Assembly: GCA_024919035.1 (NCBI GenBank)
Contig: CP103442.1
Location: 1-64,000, forward strand
DNA length: 64,000 nt
Source of the DNA: Methylophilaceae bacterium LSUCC0401
Lineage (GTDB): Bacteria; Pseudomonadota; Gammaproteobacteria; Burkholderiales; Methylophilaceae
Direction: 5' to 3'
The translations under genes were made by a program, and so were the position numbers. Every line of letters begins with the position of its first letter. Within the stretch, counting starts at the first letter, position 1. Below, piece after piece: positions 1-12,908 of the stretch. Below the pieces are notes generated by a model that ran no database searches, was not told the DNA's origin, and saw nothing but the letters and a program-made list of their open reading frames with translations.

Positions 1-1344
1 ATGCAGTCTGAAGAGATTTGGGAGATTATACAATCTCATTTAAGAAAAAAACTAACCCCGCAACAATTTAAGACTTGGGCGAATCCATTGCTTTTATCTG
101 AAAATGAACAATCATTGGAAATCGTCGCACCCAATCATTTTATTAAACAATGGATTAGTGAGCGGTTCGCTAAAGACATTGAAGCTCTTGCAAAAGAACA
201 TAAGTATTTAAAGCCAATTACCTTTGAAACTAATAACAAAAAACTTGCTAAACGACCTGAAAAAAAAGAAATACAAAAAGAAGATATTATTTCTACAAAC
301 ATCAATGTTGGAAATATTAGTAAATCCACTGGATTAAATAAAAATTTAAATTTTGAAAATTTTGTTACCGGCCGCGCAAATCAACTAGCAACAGCAGCTG
401 CAAAACAAGTCTCCGAAAAACCAGGTGAATCTTATAACCCTTTGTTTATTTACGGTGGTGTAGGTTTGGGAAAAACCCACTTACTTCAATCTATAGGAAA
501 TAAAGTTAAAGCCGATAATAAAGATCTTAAAATTAAATATTTACACGCTGAAAAATATGTCACAGATGTTGTAAAGGCATATGAGGGTAAGACATTCGAT
601 CAATTTAAAAAAAATTATCATTCTCTTGATTTGTTATTAATTGACGATATTCAATTTATCGGGAAAAAAAACAGGACACAAGAAGAGTTTTTTTATGCAT
701 TTAACACACTTATTGAAAACAAAAAGCAAATTATCATAACGTGTGACAGTTATCCCAAGGAAATACAAGGAGTAGATGAAAGGCTTAGAACAAGATTTAG
801 TTGGGGCCTCACAGTTGCGATTGAACCTCCAGAGTTAGAGATGCGTGTTGCGATTCTTTTAAAAAAAGCAAGTCTATCAAAGATTAACCTCCCAGAAGAT
901 GTCGCGTTTTTTATTGCAAAACAAATAAGATCTAATGTAAGAGAGTTAGAGGGTGCGTTAAATCGAATTATAGCGCTATCCAATTTTACTAAACATCCGA
1001 TAGATTTGAATTTAGCAAAAGAAGCTTTAAAAGACTTGATTGCTGTTAGGGGTCGACAAGTGACCATTGAAAATATTCAAAAAACAGTTGCTGATTATTA
1101 TAAAATTAAGATATCTGATATGGTTGGGAAAAAAAGATCTAGAAACTTTTCTAAACCAAGGCAAATTGCTATGACTTTAACAAGAGAGTTAACTAACTTA
1201 AGTTATCCTGAGATTGGTAATTACTTTGGGGGTCGTCATCACACAACAGTTATGCATGCGTGTGAAGAAATTGAGGAGCAAAGATTAACTAATCAATCAC
1301 TGGGCCAAGATTTGGGATTTTTAACTCAAGTTTTAAGAGGATAA
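1..1344 (+). CDS. dnaA: Chromosomal replication initiator protein DnaA
   Basis: DnaA binds DnaA boxes at oriC and opens the duplex using ATP. At 447 aa the length is normal for the family. Domain I is at the N-terminus, followed by a short lysine-rich linker (about 80-110). The AAA+ core has Walker A GGVGLGKT at 152-159 and Walker B LLLIDD at 211-216. The C-terminal helix-turn-helix carries the signature [12 protein letters not shown], which reads DnaA boxes. The ATG is base 1 of the window, so promoter and RBS cannot be seen. A cluster of DnaA boxes follows directly, then dnaN and gyrB, the classical origin neighbourhood. Confidence 0.99.
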   Translation: MQSEEIWEIIQSHLRKKLTPQQFKTWANPLLLSENEQSLEIVAPNHFIKQWISERFAKDIEALAKEHKYLKPITFETNNKKLAKRPEKKEIQKEDIISTNINVGNISKSTGLNKNLNFENFVTGRANQLATAAAKQVSEKPGESYNPLFIYGGVGLGKTHLLQSIGNKVKADNKDLKIKYLHAEKYVTDVVKAYEGKTFDQFKKNYHSLDLLLIDDIQFIGKKNRTQEEFFYAFNTLIENKKQIIITCDSYPKEIQGVDERLRTRFSWGLTVAIEPPELEMRVAILLKKASLSKINLPEDVAFFIAKQIRSNVRELEGALNRIIALSNFTKHPIDLNLAKEALKDLIAVRGRQVTIENIQKTVADYYKIKISDMVGKKRSRNFSKPRQIAMTLTRELTNLSYPEIGNYFGGRHHTTVMHACEEIEEQRLTNQSLGQDLGFLTQVLRG

Positions 1345-1552
1345 AGTTGTTGATAAAGTGTGAAATTTTTGTGGATAAGTAATAAGTTTTCAAATTGGTA
1401 ATTTTTGTTCACAATTTATCCACAACAAAGGCAATAGATATCCGCAGATTTATAAACTTTTAAGCCCACATAGTTACAACGATTACAATGTTCTTCACAA
1501 TTTTTTACTGTATTATTATTACTATTAATTTTATAAATAACTTTAAATAAAT
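1345..1552. other. oriC: Candidate chromosomal replication origin (oriC) with DnaA boxes
   Basis: The dnaA-dnaN spacer holds two perfect DnaA boxes: TTATCCACA at 1416-1424 (plus) and its complement TGTGGATAA at 1370-1378 (minus). Three one-mismatch boxes are also present: TGTTGATAA 1348-1356 (minus), TTGTTCACA 1405-1413 (plus) and TTCTTCACA 1491-1499 (plus). An almost pure A/T tract at about 1500-1550 could be the unwinding element. The boxes also lie where they could control dnaN. Five boxes in 150 bp next to dnaA fit an origin. A second box cluster could exist beyond the window's left edge. Confidence 0.7.
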
Positions 1553-5047
<3,495 letters not shown>

Positions 5048-5048
<1 letters not shown>

Positions 5049-5947
5049 TGACCCTCAGTGAGCTTAAATTTATTGTTGCTGTAGCCAAAGAAAAAAATTT
5101 CAGAAGAGCGGCTGATAAGTGTTTTGTTAGTCAACCCGCCCTTAGTTTAGCAATAAAAAAATTAGAAGATGAGTTAAATGTTTCTTTATTTGAAAGAAGC
5201 CGAACTGAAGTCAAAATTACACCATTGGGACAAAAAGTTGTTGATCAGGCAATAGTTGTTTTAGATGAGGCTGCCAAAATTAAAGATATATCAAATTCTG
5301 GTCAAGAGCAGCTAAAGTCCCCATTAAAAATTGGTTTAATTTACTCTGTAGCTCCTTATTTGCTGCCTCTCATTATTCCTATTCTAAGAACAAAAACACC
5401 CGACATGCCTTTAGATGTAGAAGAAAATATAACAAAAAATCTAGAACAATCATTAAAAAGCGGGGTAATCGAGGCTGCTATTATTGCATTACCTTTCAAT
5501 ATTCCAGGTGTTGAATGTATTCCTTTATATGATGAAGAATTCAATGTTGTTGTTCCATCAAACCATCCATGGTCAAAGAAAAAAGATATAAGCGCTAACG
5601 ACTTATCAAATCAAAAAGTTTTACTTTTAAATAATGAACATTGCTTCAGCAAACAAGTAATGGATGCATGTCCAGAATTATCTAAAAGAAGTGAAGTGCT
5701 TCAGGGTAATTCTTTAGAAACGATCAGAAATATGGTGGCTTCAAACTTAGGTATTTCAGTCTTACCTAAAACAGCAACCGCTATTAACTATAACAATCCT
5801 CTTGTAAAAGTAATTCCATTCCAAAAACCAATTCCATTTAGAAGGATAGCGATTGCTTATCGAAAAAGCACAGTAAGAATGGAAGCAATTGAAAGCTTTG
5901 TGATAGCATTAAAAGAGATTAAAACAAACAATATAAAAGTATTTTAA
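5048..5947 (+). CDS. oxyR: Peroxide-sensing LysR-type regulator OxyR
   Basis: OxyR senses hydrogen peroxide through a reversible disulfide and activates peroxide-defence genes. The protein has the N-terminal LysR helix-turn-helix (FRRAADKCFVSQPALSLAIK) and a substrate-binding-type C-terminal domain. The sensing motif EHCFSKQVMDAC is present. Two starts are possible: TTG 5045 or ATG 5048. With the ATG, the cysteines fall at 199 and 208, the same numbers as in Escherichia coli OxyR, so I chose it; length is then 299 aa. The ATG shares one base with the gyrB TGA, so oxyR is probably read from the gyrB transcript. Confidence 0.9.
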
Positions 5948-5981
5948 AATTATTAGTTGGTAATTATTAGGAGACTTAAGT

Positions 5982-7052
5982 TTGATTGTAGGGGTTCTTA
6001 AAGAAAGACATCATGGTGAAAAGCGAATTGCTGTTTCACCCGAAATAATTAAAAAATTTGTTAGTAAAAATATAAACGTTTTTATTGAAAGCAACCTCGG
6101 CCTTGATGCTGATTTTAATAATGAGGAGCTCACACAAGCAGGTGCACAATTAAAAGATATCAAGGATATTTGTTCCTCAGCAGACATTTTATTATGTGTT
6201 AACCTTCCATCCCATGAAATTCTAGAAAGACTCCAAAAAACTATTCTAGTAGGAAATTTTGGCATAACAACACAGGAAATTAATTCAAGCAATCTTCAAA
6301 TTTTTGATTTATCTAAGCTACCCAGAACAACCCGTGCACAAAGTATGGATGTTTTATCATCACAGGCAAATATTGCTGGGTATAAATCAGTTTTGATTGC
6401 TTTAGAACACTATCAAAGATTTATGCCGATGTTGATGACAGCAGCGGGAACTGTTAAACCAGCAAAAGTTATAATATTGGGCGTAGGTGTTGCTGGTCTT
6501 CAAGCTATCGCCACTGCAAAAAGACTAGGAGCTGTTGTAGAGGCATCAGATGTGAGACCCTCAGTAAAAGATCAGGTGGAGTCATTAGGCGGTAAATATA
6601 TTGAGGTTCCTTATGAAAATGAGGATGAAAAAAATATAGCCGAGGGTAAAGGAGGTTATGCACAATCGATGCCTCAGTCTTGGCTAGATAGACAAAAATT
6701 AATTGTCAGTGAAGCAATAAAAAAAGCCGATATTGTAATTACTACAGCTTTAATTCCTGGAAAATCCCCACCTTTACTTATTGACGAAGCAACTGTTCAC
6801 ACAATGAAACCAGGATCAGTCATTGTTGATATCGCGGGCGGTAATTGTGAGCTTACTAAGGTAAATGAAATATATAAGACAAAACACACAACCATTATTG
6901 GGTATACAAATTTGCCGTCTATGTTGGCCCATGATGCTTCAATTTTATATGCAAAAAATGTTTTTAATTTTATTGAATTAATTATCAATGAAAATAAAGA
7001 AATAAATATTAATTTGGAAGATGAATTAATTGAAGCCTGCTTAATTAAATAA
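5982..7052 (+). CDS. pntAA: Proton-translocating NAD(P) transhydrogenase subunit alpha, part 1 (NAD-binding domain)
   Basis: This is domain I of the membrane transhydrogenase, which uses the proton gradient to move hydride from NADH to NADP+. The 356 aa protein begins [18 protein letters not shown], typical of the alanine dehydrogenase/PntA fold. Its nucleotide-binding loop is [18 protein letters not shown], followed by ASDVRP. The start is TTG 5982 with AGGAGA about eight bases upstream. The alpha subunit is split, as in Rhodospirillum: the membrane part is the next gene, 11 bases on. In a methylotroph this supplies NADPH for biosynthesis. Confidence 0.95.
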   Translation: MIVGVLKERHHGEKRIAVSPEIIKKFVSKNINVFIESNLGLDADFNNEELTQAGAQLKDIKDICSSADILLCVNLPSHEILERLQKTILVGNFGITTQEINSSNLQIFDLSKLPRTTRAQSMDVLSSQANIAGYKSVLIALEHYQRFMPMLMTAAGTVKPAKVIILGVGVAGLQAIATAKRLGAVVEASDVRPSVKDQVESLGGKYIEVPYENEDEKNIAEGKGGYAQSMPQSWLDRQKLIVSEAIKKADIVITTALIPGKSPPLLIDEATVHTMKPGSVIVDIAGGNCELTKVNEIYKTKHTTIIGYTNLPSMLAHDASILYAKNVFNFIELIINENKEININLEDELIEACLIK

Positions 7053-7063
7053 AAGGAAAATAT

Positions 7064-7363
7064 ATGGAAGAAATTTTAACGGTTCAAAATATAACCATTT
7101 TTGTTTTGGCAGTGTTTGTAGGATTCCATGTAGTCTGGAATGTTACACCAGCGCTTCATACGCCTCTTATGTCGGTGACAAACGCAATATCTGGAATTGT
7201 AATTGTTGGAGCAATTCTTCAGGTTGTAGAGATTGACGGAAATATATTCTCATTAAGCAGCATTTTGGGGACCATTTCTATATTTTTCGCATCGATAAAT
7301 ATCTTTGGAGGTTTTATGGTGACTCAAAGAATGCTCGATATGTTTAAAAAGAAAAGCAAATAA
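7064..7363 (+). CDS. pntAB: NAD(P) transhydrogenase subunit alpha, part 2 (membrane domain)
   Basis: This 99 aa protein is the membrane part of the split alpha subunit and builds the proton channel with PntB. It shows three hydrophobic helices (about 10-30, 35-58 and 62-85), the conserved segment [18 protein letters not shown] and a lysine-rich cytoplasmic tail. AAAGGAAAA precedes the ATG. The stop directly abuts the ATG of pntB, so the three genes form a tight operon. Confidence 0.94.
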   Translation: MEEILTVQNITIFVLAVFVGFHVVWNVTPALHTPLMSVTNAISGIVIVGAILQVVEIDGNIFSLSSILGTISIFFASINIFGGFMVTQRMLDMFKKKSK

Positions 7364-8731
7364 ATGAATACTCTTAACCTATCATGTTATTTAGTGGCGG
7401 CCATTTTGATCATATTGGCTTTACGTGGCTTATCTTCCCCAGTTACATCAAGAAGAGGCAATTATTTTGGCATGTTAGGTATGGCAATTGCGATCATAAC
7501 AACCTTTGTCATGAATCAAGCGTTTGTATTTTGGTTAATTGGTGTTGCAATTATTCTGGGTGGGCTAATTGGCTTGATTGTTGCTAAAAAAGTTCATATG
7601 ACAAAAATGCCTGAGCTTGTTGCATTAATGCATTCATTTGTGGGGCTTGCAGCTATGCTCATTGCGTTTGCATCAATTTTTAATCTTTCAAATGAACACT
7701 CAACCACTCAAAGGGTGGAGTTGTTTCTTGGATCTTTCATTGGCGCAATAACATTTACAGCGTCTTTAGTTGCTTTTGGAAAGTTATCAGGAAAGTTTGC
7801 ATCAAAAACTATAATATTTAAAGGACAGCATCTTCTAAATTTAGTTATATTTGTTGCAATGCTTATTTTTGGAATGATCTTTTTTGTGTATGAAAGTCAT
7901 GTGGCATTTATATTGATGAATTGCTGTGCTTTGATTCTTGGCATCACTCTTATTGTTCCAATTGGGGGGGCAGATATGCCTGTTGTTGTGTCAATGTTAA
8001 ACAGCTACTCGGGTTGGGCCGCTGCCGGTATCGGCTTTACTTTGAATAATTCTGTTTTAATCATTGCTGGAGCTTGTGTAGGATCTTCAGGCGCAATACT
8101 TTCTTATATTATGTGTAAGTCCATGAATCGTTCAATCGTATCAGTGTTGCTAGGTGGGTTTGGTTCTGAAGTAGTGCAAGATGATCTTGGAGCAGAAAAA
8201 AAATCCCACAAAACAGGATCTGCTGCAGATGTTGCATATTTGATGAGCTCATCTGATAATATTATTATTATTCCAGGATATGGATTAGCTGTGGCGAGAG
8301 CTCAGCATGCGCTCCAAGAATTAACTCATAAGCTTATTGAAAAAAATATTAATGTCCGTTATGCCATTCATCCAGTTGCTGGAAGAATGCCGGGGCACAT
8401 GAATGTTTTACTAGCTGAGGCGGATGTTCCATATGATCAAGTGTTTGAGATGGATGATATTAATAATGATTTTTCTGAAACTGATCTTGTATTTGTTATT
8501 GGCGCAAATGATGTAATTAATCCAGCAGCAAAAAAACCAGGAAGTGCAATATTTGGAATGCCGATCCTTGAAGCGCAAAAAGCAAAAACAATTATTATTA
8601 ATAAGAGAACAATGGGGGTGGGTTACGCTGGATTAGATAATGAATTATTTTATGATGATAAAACAATGATGTTTTTAGGCGATGCAAAAGTATGTGTTGA
8701 GGATCTGATTAAAGCGATCGATGATTTGTAA
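7364..8731 (+). CDS. pntB: NAD(P) transhydrogenase subunit beta
   Basis: PntB carries the rest of the membrane channel (domain II) and the NADP(H)-binding domain III. The 455 aa length is normal. The N-terminal half has about eight to nine hydrophobic helices; the C-terminal half has IIIPGYGLAVARAQHALQEL, the GRMPGHMNVLLAEADVPYD segment and VIGANDVINPAAK, all hallmarks of domain III. It follows pntAB with no spacer. No terminator is evident after the stop; a small orphan ORF follows. Confidence 0.96.
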   Translation: MNTLNLSCYLVAAILIILALRGLSSPVTSRRGNYFGMLGMAIAIITTFVMNQAFVFWLIGVAIILGGLIGLIVAKKVHMTKMPELVALMHSFVGLAAMLIAFASIFNLSNEHSTTQRVELFLGSFIGAITFTASLVAFGKLSGKFASKTIIFKGQHLLNLVIFVAMLIFGMIFFVYESHVAFILMNCCALILGITLIVPIGGADMPVVVSMLNSYSGWAAAGIGFTLNNSVLIIAGACVGSSGAILSYIMCKSMNRSIVSVLLGGFGSEVVQDDLGAEKKSHKTGSAADVAYLMSSSDNIIIIPGYGLAVARAQHALQELTHKLIEKNINVRYAIHPVAGRMPGHMNVLLAEADVPYDQVFEMDDINNDFSETDLVFVIGANDVINPAAKKPGSAIFGMPILEAQKAKTIIINKRTMGVGYAGLDNELFYDDKTMMFLGDAKVCVEDLIKAIDDL

Positions 8732-8751
8732 TTATTCAGTATAATCAAACT

Positions 8752-8943
8752 ATGGACATTACACTACTATCGCTTATTTTATTATTGTCTTTTATCGTTG
8801 CCTTATCATCCATAATTTATGCTTTTAAACATTTGGACGAAACAAGAAAAGGTGACATAAAAAATTCAATTCAAAACAAACAGAATATAAAATACGATTC
8901 AAAATTTTTAAAATCAGTAAAGGGTCTTGATTTAAATCTTTAA
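8752..8943 (+). CDS. Hypothetical small single-pass membrane protein
   Basis: A 63 aa ORF 20 bases after pntB. One hydrophobic helix (about 3-25, LLSLILLLSFIVALSSIIYA) is followed by a charged, lysine-rich tail, so the C-terminus would be cytoplasmic. I recognise no family. No convincing Shine-Dalgarno sequence precedes the ATG. The stop ends at 8943, directly against the end of the convergent 30-codon oxidase gene, so the whole interval is coding if both are real. The long membrane helix argues for a real gene. Confidence 0.45.
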   Translation: MDITLLSLILLLSFIVALSSIIYAFKHLDETRKGDIKNSIQNKQNIKYDSKFLKSVKGLDLNL

Positions 8944-9036
8944 TTATTTGATAAGTAATTTGATTAAATAACCGAGACAAGCTAAAAAAGAAACCGATAA
9001 AAACCAAATTAATATGAAATAAAAAACTTTTTTCAT
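8944..9036 (-). CDS. DUF2474-like small third subunit of cytochrome bd-type oxidase
   Basis: A 30-codon ORF whose ATG follows the cydB stop with no gap (TAA-ATG). It reads MKKVFYFILIW then FLSVSFLACLGYLIKLLIK. It is a single transmembrane helix with a positive N-terminus and the IW..SV......GYLI.L pattern that I associate with DUF2474 proteins encoded after cydAB of the cyanide-insensitive type. By analogy with CydX it probably stabilises the oxidase in the inner membrane. It is easily missed because of its length. The family call is from memory of the motif; position and start are seen directly. Confidence 0.7.
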   Translation of the reverse strand: MKKVFYFILIWFLSVSFLACLGYLIKLLIK

Positions 9037-10035
9037 TTAATGATAGTTTTCATTGTTTTGAGTTTTACCTCTAAAAATCCAATATGTAAAAGAAGTATAA
9101 CCAATAATAATGGGTAAAAATATTACAACACCTACCAATAAAAATTTTAAACTTTTTTCTGGAGCAGCAGCTTGCCATATATCTAGTGACGGCGGAACAA
9201 TATTAGGAAATATGCTGATCATTAACCCGATAAAAGATAACAGAAAAAGAAAAATGCTCCATAAAAAAGGTTGTAAATCATGATTTTTATATAAGCTTCT
9301 AAAACACATAATGGACCCAATGAAAACTAAAAGAGGGACAGGAAGAACATATAATATTCTTGGAAAACTAAACCATTTATCAAAGTACTCAGGGTGTAAA
9401 TAAGGCGTCCATAGGCTCACAATTATAATCATGACTAAAGTCGTAATAAAAAAACGTCGAGCTAATATCTGCATATTACGTTTGGTTCTATTTTCTGTTT
9501 TATAGATCAACCAGGTGGAACCCAGCAGGCCATAACCAATAACTACAGCTAAGCCAGTTAAAATTGAGAAAGGGCTGAGCCAATCCCACCACATGCCACT
9601 ATAAGCTCGATCTGCATACGGAACGCCTTGAATAAAAGCTCCTAGCGCCACACCTTGAAAAAAAGATGCAGTATATGATCCAATTATAAAAGCTTGGTCC
9701 CAGATATTTTTTTGTTGCTTATTTTTCCATCTAAATTCAAAAGCTACGCCTCTTAAAATAAGACCAATCAGCATTGCAGTTAATGGAGCGTACAGAGCAG
9801 GAAGAACAATGCTATATGCTAGTGGAAAGGCTGCAAATAATCCACCACCACCCAAAATTAACCACGTCTCATTTCCATCCCAGATTGGGGCAACGCTATT
9901 CATAGCTAAATCACGCTCCCATTTTGATTTAATAAAGGGATAATTAATACCTATTCCTAAATCAAACCCATCTAAAATAACGTAAGCAAATATTGCAAAC
10001 GATAAAATTATCGCCCAGATTAATTCAATACTCAT
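9037..10035 (-). CDS. cydB: Cytochrome bd-type quinol oxidase subunit II
   Basis: CydB pairs with CydA in the terminal quinol oxidase that reduces oxygen to water. The 332 aa protein has the CydB N-terminus (WAIILSFAIFAYVILDGFDLGIG), the conserved WDGNETWLILGGGGLFAAFP segment and eight to nine membrane helices. Its start overlaps the cydA stop by one base (TAATG), so the two are translationally coupled. The companion CydA is short, pointing to the cyanide-insensitive (CIO) branch. The enzyme would give high-affinity respiration under low oxygen or when the cytochrome c branch is blocked. Confidence 0.96.
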   Translation of the reverse strand: MSIELIWAIILSFAIFAYVILDGFDLGIGINYPFIKSKWERDLAMNSVAPIWDGNETWLILGGGGLFAAFPLAYSIVLPALYAPLTAMLIGLILRGVAFEFRWKNKQQKNIWDQAFIIGSYTASFFQGVALGAFIQGVPYADRAYSGMWWDWLSPFSILTGLAVVIGYGLLGSTWLIYKTENRTKRNMQILARRFFITTLVMIIIVSLWTPYLHPEYFDKWFSFPRILYVLPVPLLVFIGSIMCFRSLYKNHDLQPFLWSIFLFLLSFIGLMISIFPNIVPPSLDIWQAAAPEKSLKFLLVGVVIFLPIIIGYTSFTYWIFRGKTQNNENYH

Positions 10036-11408
10036 TATGCTTTATCAAAAAATTTCATTGAAACACCTAAAGACCCGACTTTTTTTGGGATACCTTTATC
10101 ACTTGCTGGATCAATTTTGAATTGTCTAAAAATATAGATTGTCCCAGCACCGAAGACAATAAAATAAGTGATTATAAAAATAATGAGTGATAAACCAACG
10201 GCTGGAGCATCAATTGGAGAAACAGAATCAGCGGTTTTTAGTAAACCATATACTGTGAATGGTTGACGGCCTACTTCAGTGGTGATCCAGCCAGCAATAA
10301 CAGCAATAAAACCTGCCGGACCCATGAATAAAATTATTTTGTGAAATATTGAGCTTGTATAAAGACTATTTTTGAATCGGAGATATAGGCTCCAAAAACC
10401 AACTATAATCATCAACATTCCAATTCCTACCATAATTCGAAATGACCAAAATATAATTTCAGCTTTAGGGATTTCATCTTTAGGAAAATCTTTTAATCCT
10501 TTTATTTCAGCTTCGCTGTTATGTTTTAATATTAAGCTTCCGAGTTTTGGGATTTCTATGATCGAATTTATACTCATGTTTGTATCATCAGGTATACCAA
10601 AAAGAATTAGCGGAGCCCCTTTATGAGTTTCATAATGTCCCTCCATCGCGGCAATTTTTGCGGGTTGATATTCCATTGTGTTTAATCCATGCATATCACC
10701 AGCAATTAACTGTAAAGGAGCAACAACGGATGCCATCCACATAGCCATCGATAACATAGTTTTTGCACATAAATTAGTTTTATTTTTCAAAAGATGCCAT
10801 GCCCCAACCCCTCCAACAACAAATGCTGTTGTTAAATATGCAGCCATTAACATATGAATTAATCTATATGGAAAAGATGGATTAAAAATAATTTCAAACC
10901 AGTTTTCAGGCACGAATTGTCCAACGTCATTAATGCTATAACCAGCAGGAGTATGCATCCAGCTATTAACAGATAAGATCCAAAATGCTGAAAAGAAAGT
11001 TCCAAAAGCCACCATAAGGGTTGCAAAAAAGTGTAGCTTTTTGCCTACTTTATTCATACCAAATAACATAATACCCAAAAAACCTGCCTCAAGGAAAAAG
11101 GCAGATAAGACTTCATAACCCATTAATGGTCCAAGAATAGGACCTGTTTTATCTGAGAAAACTGACCAGTTGGTACCAAACTGGTAGCTCATAACAATAC
11201 CTGAAACAACCCCCATACCAAAAGCAATCGCGAAGATTTTTAACCAGTAGTTAAATAATTTTAAATAGCGGGTTTCCTTTTTCCATAACCACAGACCTTC
11301 CAACACTGCGAGGTAAGAGGCAAGTCCAATGGTAAATGCTGGAAAAATAATATGAAAACTTACTACGAAGGCAAATTGAAATCTGGCTAATATAAGGGGA
11401 TCAAACAT
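10035..11408 (-). CDS. cydA: Cytochrome bd-type quinol oxidase subunit I
   Basis: CydA holds hemes b558, b595 and d and the quinol site. Visible marks are the N-terminal heme histidine region (FVVSFHIIFPAFTIG), GMGVVSGIVMSYQFGTNW, and the GRQPFTVYG motif near the C-terminus. At 457 aa it is shorter than E. coli CydA (522 aa), so the Q-loop is of the short type typical of cyanide-insensitive oxidases. It starts an operon with cydB and the 30-codon gene. A 57 bp stretch without G or C lies just upstream (11427-11483) and may contain the promoter. Confidence 0.95.
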   Translation of the reverse strand: MFDPLILARFQFAFVVSFHIIFPAFTIGLASYLAVLEGLWLWKKETRYLKLFNYWLKIFAIAFGMGVVSGIVMSYQFGTNWSVFSDKTGPILGPLMGYEVLSAFFLEAGFLGIMLFGMNKVGKKLHFFATLMVAFGTFFSAFWILSVNSWMHTPAGYSINDVGQFVPENWFEIIFNPSFPYRLIHMLMAAYLTTAFVVGGVGAWHLLKNKTNLCAKTMLSMAMWMASVVAPLQLIAGDMHGLNTMEYQPAKIAAMEGHYETHKGAPLILFGIPDDTNMSINSIIEIPKLGSLILKHNSEAEIKGLKDFPKDEIPKAEIIFWSFRIMVGIGMLMIIVGFWSLYLRFKNSLYTSSIFHKIILFMGPAGFIAVIAGWITTEVGRQPFTVYGLLKTADSVSPIDAPAVGLSLIIFIITYFIVFGAGTIYIFRQFKIDPASDKGIPKKVGSLGVSMKFFDKA

Positions 11409-11485
11409 ATCAGTATTATATAGTAGAAAATTAATATTATTTTAATATATTATATATAATTATATTTTATAAAAATATATAATGT

Positions 11486-12256
11486 TTACATTGTATTCCG
11501 CTTTTTATGAGGGGCATTTTTGGCTAAAAAATCCCAAACAATATTTGGTAATATGTGCATAATCCTTCCTAATAAAGCCATTTGCCAAGGAAAAATTACA
11601 TGTCTTTTATTTTTACTTATAAATTTAATTATTTTTTTAGCCGCCATATCTGTATCTAAAATAAATGGCATGTAATAACTATTAACGTCCGTCATTGGCG
11701 ACTTAATATAACCAGGTGAAATGGTTGTTACTTTCACATTGTTTTTTAATAATTCAACACGAATACTTTCCATATAATTAATTAATGCAGCTTTAGATGC
11801 ACTATAAGCTCCTGCGCCAGGAAGGCCTCTAATGCCTGCAACGGAGGCTATAGCTACTAAATGACCGCTTTTCTGTTTCATAAAAGAAGATACAAATGGA
11901 TGGAAAGTATTAACGACTCCATGAAAATTAATCTTAAATATTTTTTCTATTACTTCAATATCGTCTTTATTCTGCAAAAGCGAGCCCGAACTTACGCCAG
12001 CATTGGCTATCACAATATCTGGCAAACCGTATTCAGATAAAAAAATTTGAGCAGCAGTTTCAATTGAATTAAAATCAGAAACATCAGCTACGATAGGAAG
12101 ACTTTTGCAGCCAAGTTGCTTATGTAATTTAGATAATTTTGTTTTGTTTCTGCCAATTAAACCAATTACATTATCGCGATTTAATAAACTGTATTGTCGA
12201 GCAATTTCAGCACCGATTCCTGAGGATGCCCCAGTAATAAAAATTTTTAAAGGCAC
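11486..12256 (-). CDS. Short-chain dehydrogenase/reductase (SDR) of unknown substrate
   Basis: A 256 aa classical SDR. The cofactor-binding glycine motif TGASSGIG is at 8-15, NAG at 85-87, the catalytic serine at about 138, and YSASK with Y151 and K155. It therefore has a complete active site for NAD(P)-dependent oxidoreduction. The C-terminus has a hydrophobic stretch (WQMALLGRIMHILPNIVWDFL) that could associate with the membrane. The start is a GTG that overlaps the dsbA stop by one base, so it is coupled to dsbA. The substrate cannot be told from sequence. Confidence 0.9.
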   Translation of the reverse strand: MPLKIFITGASSGIGAEIARQYSLLNRDNVIGLIGRNKTKLSKLHKQLGCKSLPIVADVSDFNSIETAAQIFLSEYGLPDIVIANAGVSSGSLLQNKDDIEVIEKIFKINFHGVVNTFHPFVSSFMKQKSGHLVAIASVAGIRGLPGAGAYSASKAALINYMESIRVELLKNNVKVTTISPGYIKSPMTDVNSYYMPFILDTDMAAKKIIKFISKNKRHVIFPWQMALLGRIMHILPNIVWDFLAKNAPHKKRNTM

Positions 12257-12888
12257 TATTTTTTCTTAAGATCTTTTCGGATATTTTCAATAATGAACTC
12301 AGTAATCTCAATCGCATTTTGCGGACCACCAGCCATTGTTGATGATGTTAGGTAGGAGCCATTAATAATTAGTGTTGGTACTCCAGTAGCGCCTGCACTT
12401 CGAAACATTTGGTTCGCCTTTTTCAATTTAGCCTCCATGGAGAAAGATTTAAATGCGCTTTTCACTTTATCAGTATCAAGTTTTGCATTAGTTGCTATCC
12501 ATTGTATGGCAGCAGATTCATCACTAGGATTAAGCGTTTTATCTTTATGAATGGCATCAAAAAGTTTTCCGTGAAAATCATCTACAATGCCTAATGACTC
12601 CATTGCGTAATATGTTCTTGCCATTGGAATCCAATCTCTTCTTGGAACTGCAGGGACTCTTTTAAAAACAACATCTTTGGGTAAGTTCGCTTTCCATTTG
12701 TTGATAGCAGGTTCAAATTGGAAGCAATGAATACATCCATACCAAAACATTTCAACAACCTCAATCTTATCTAACGACTCGTTTTCAATCTTTTCGTTTG
12801 TCGGTTTAAAATTTACGTTCAGCTGTGGATCAACAGCACTGACTAGATTAGATATTAAGATTAAACATAAGAAAACAAATTTTTTCAT
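12256..12888 (-). CDS. dsbA: Periplasmic thiol:disulfide oxidoreductase DsbA
   Basis: DsbA introduces disulfides into exported proteins. The 210 aa protein has a signal peptide (about residues 1-18, ending VSA), a thioredoxin fold with an inserted helical domain, the active site C52-I-H-C55 and the cis-proline loop GVPT. In the gene string argS-SPOR-dsbA-SDR all genes are on the minus strand with short gaps. Periplasmic disulfides are relevant for the many exported proteins in the window. The CIHC dipeptide differs from E. coli CPHC; Ile replaces Pro, and its effect on redox potential is unknown here. Confidence 0.94.
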   Translation of the reverse strand: MKKFVFLCLILISNLVSAVDPQLNVNFKPTNEKIENESLDKIEVVEMFWYGCIHCFQFEPAINKWKANLPKDVVFKRVPAVPRRDWIPMARTYYAMESLGIVDDFHGKLFDAIHKDKTLNPSDESAAIQWIATNAKLDTDKVKSAFKSFSMEAKLKKANQMFRSAGATGVPTLIINGSYLTSSTMAGGPQNAIEITEFIIENIRKDLKKK

Positions 12889-12908
12889 GACGGCCCTTTT
12901 TTTGATTG

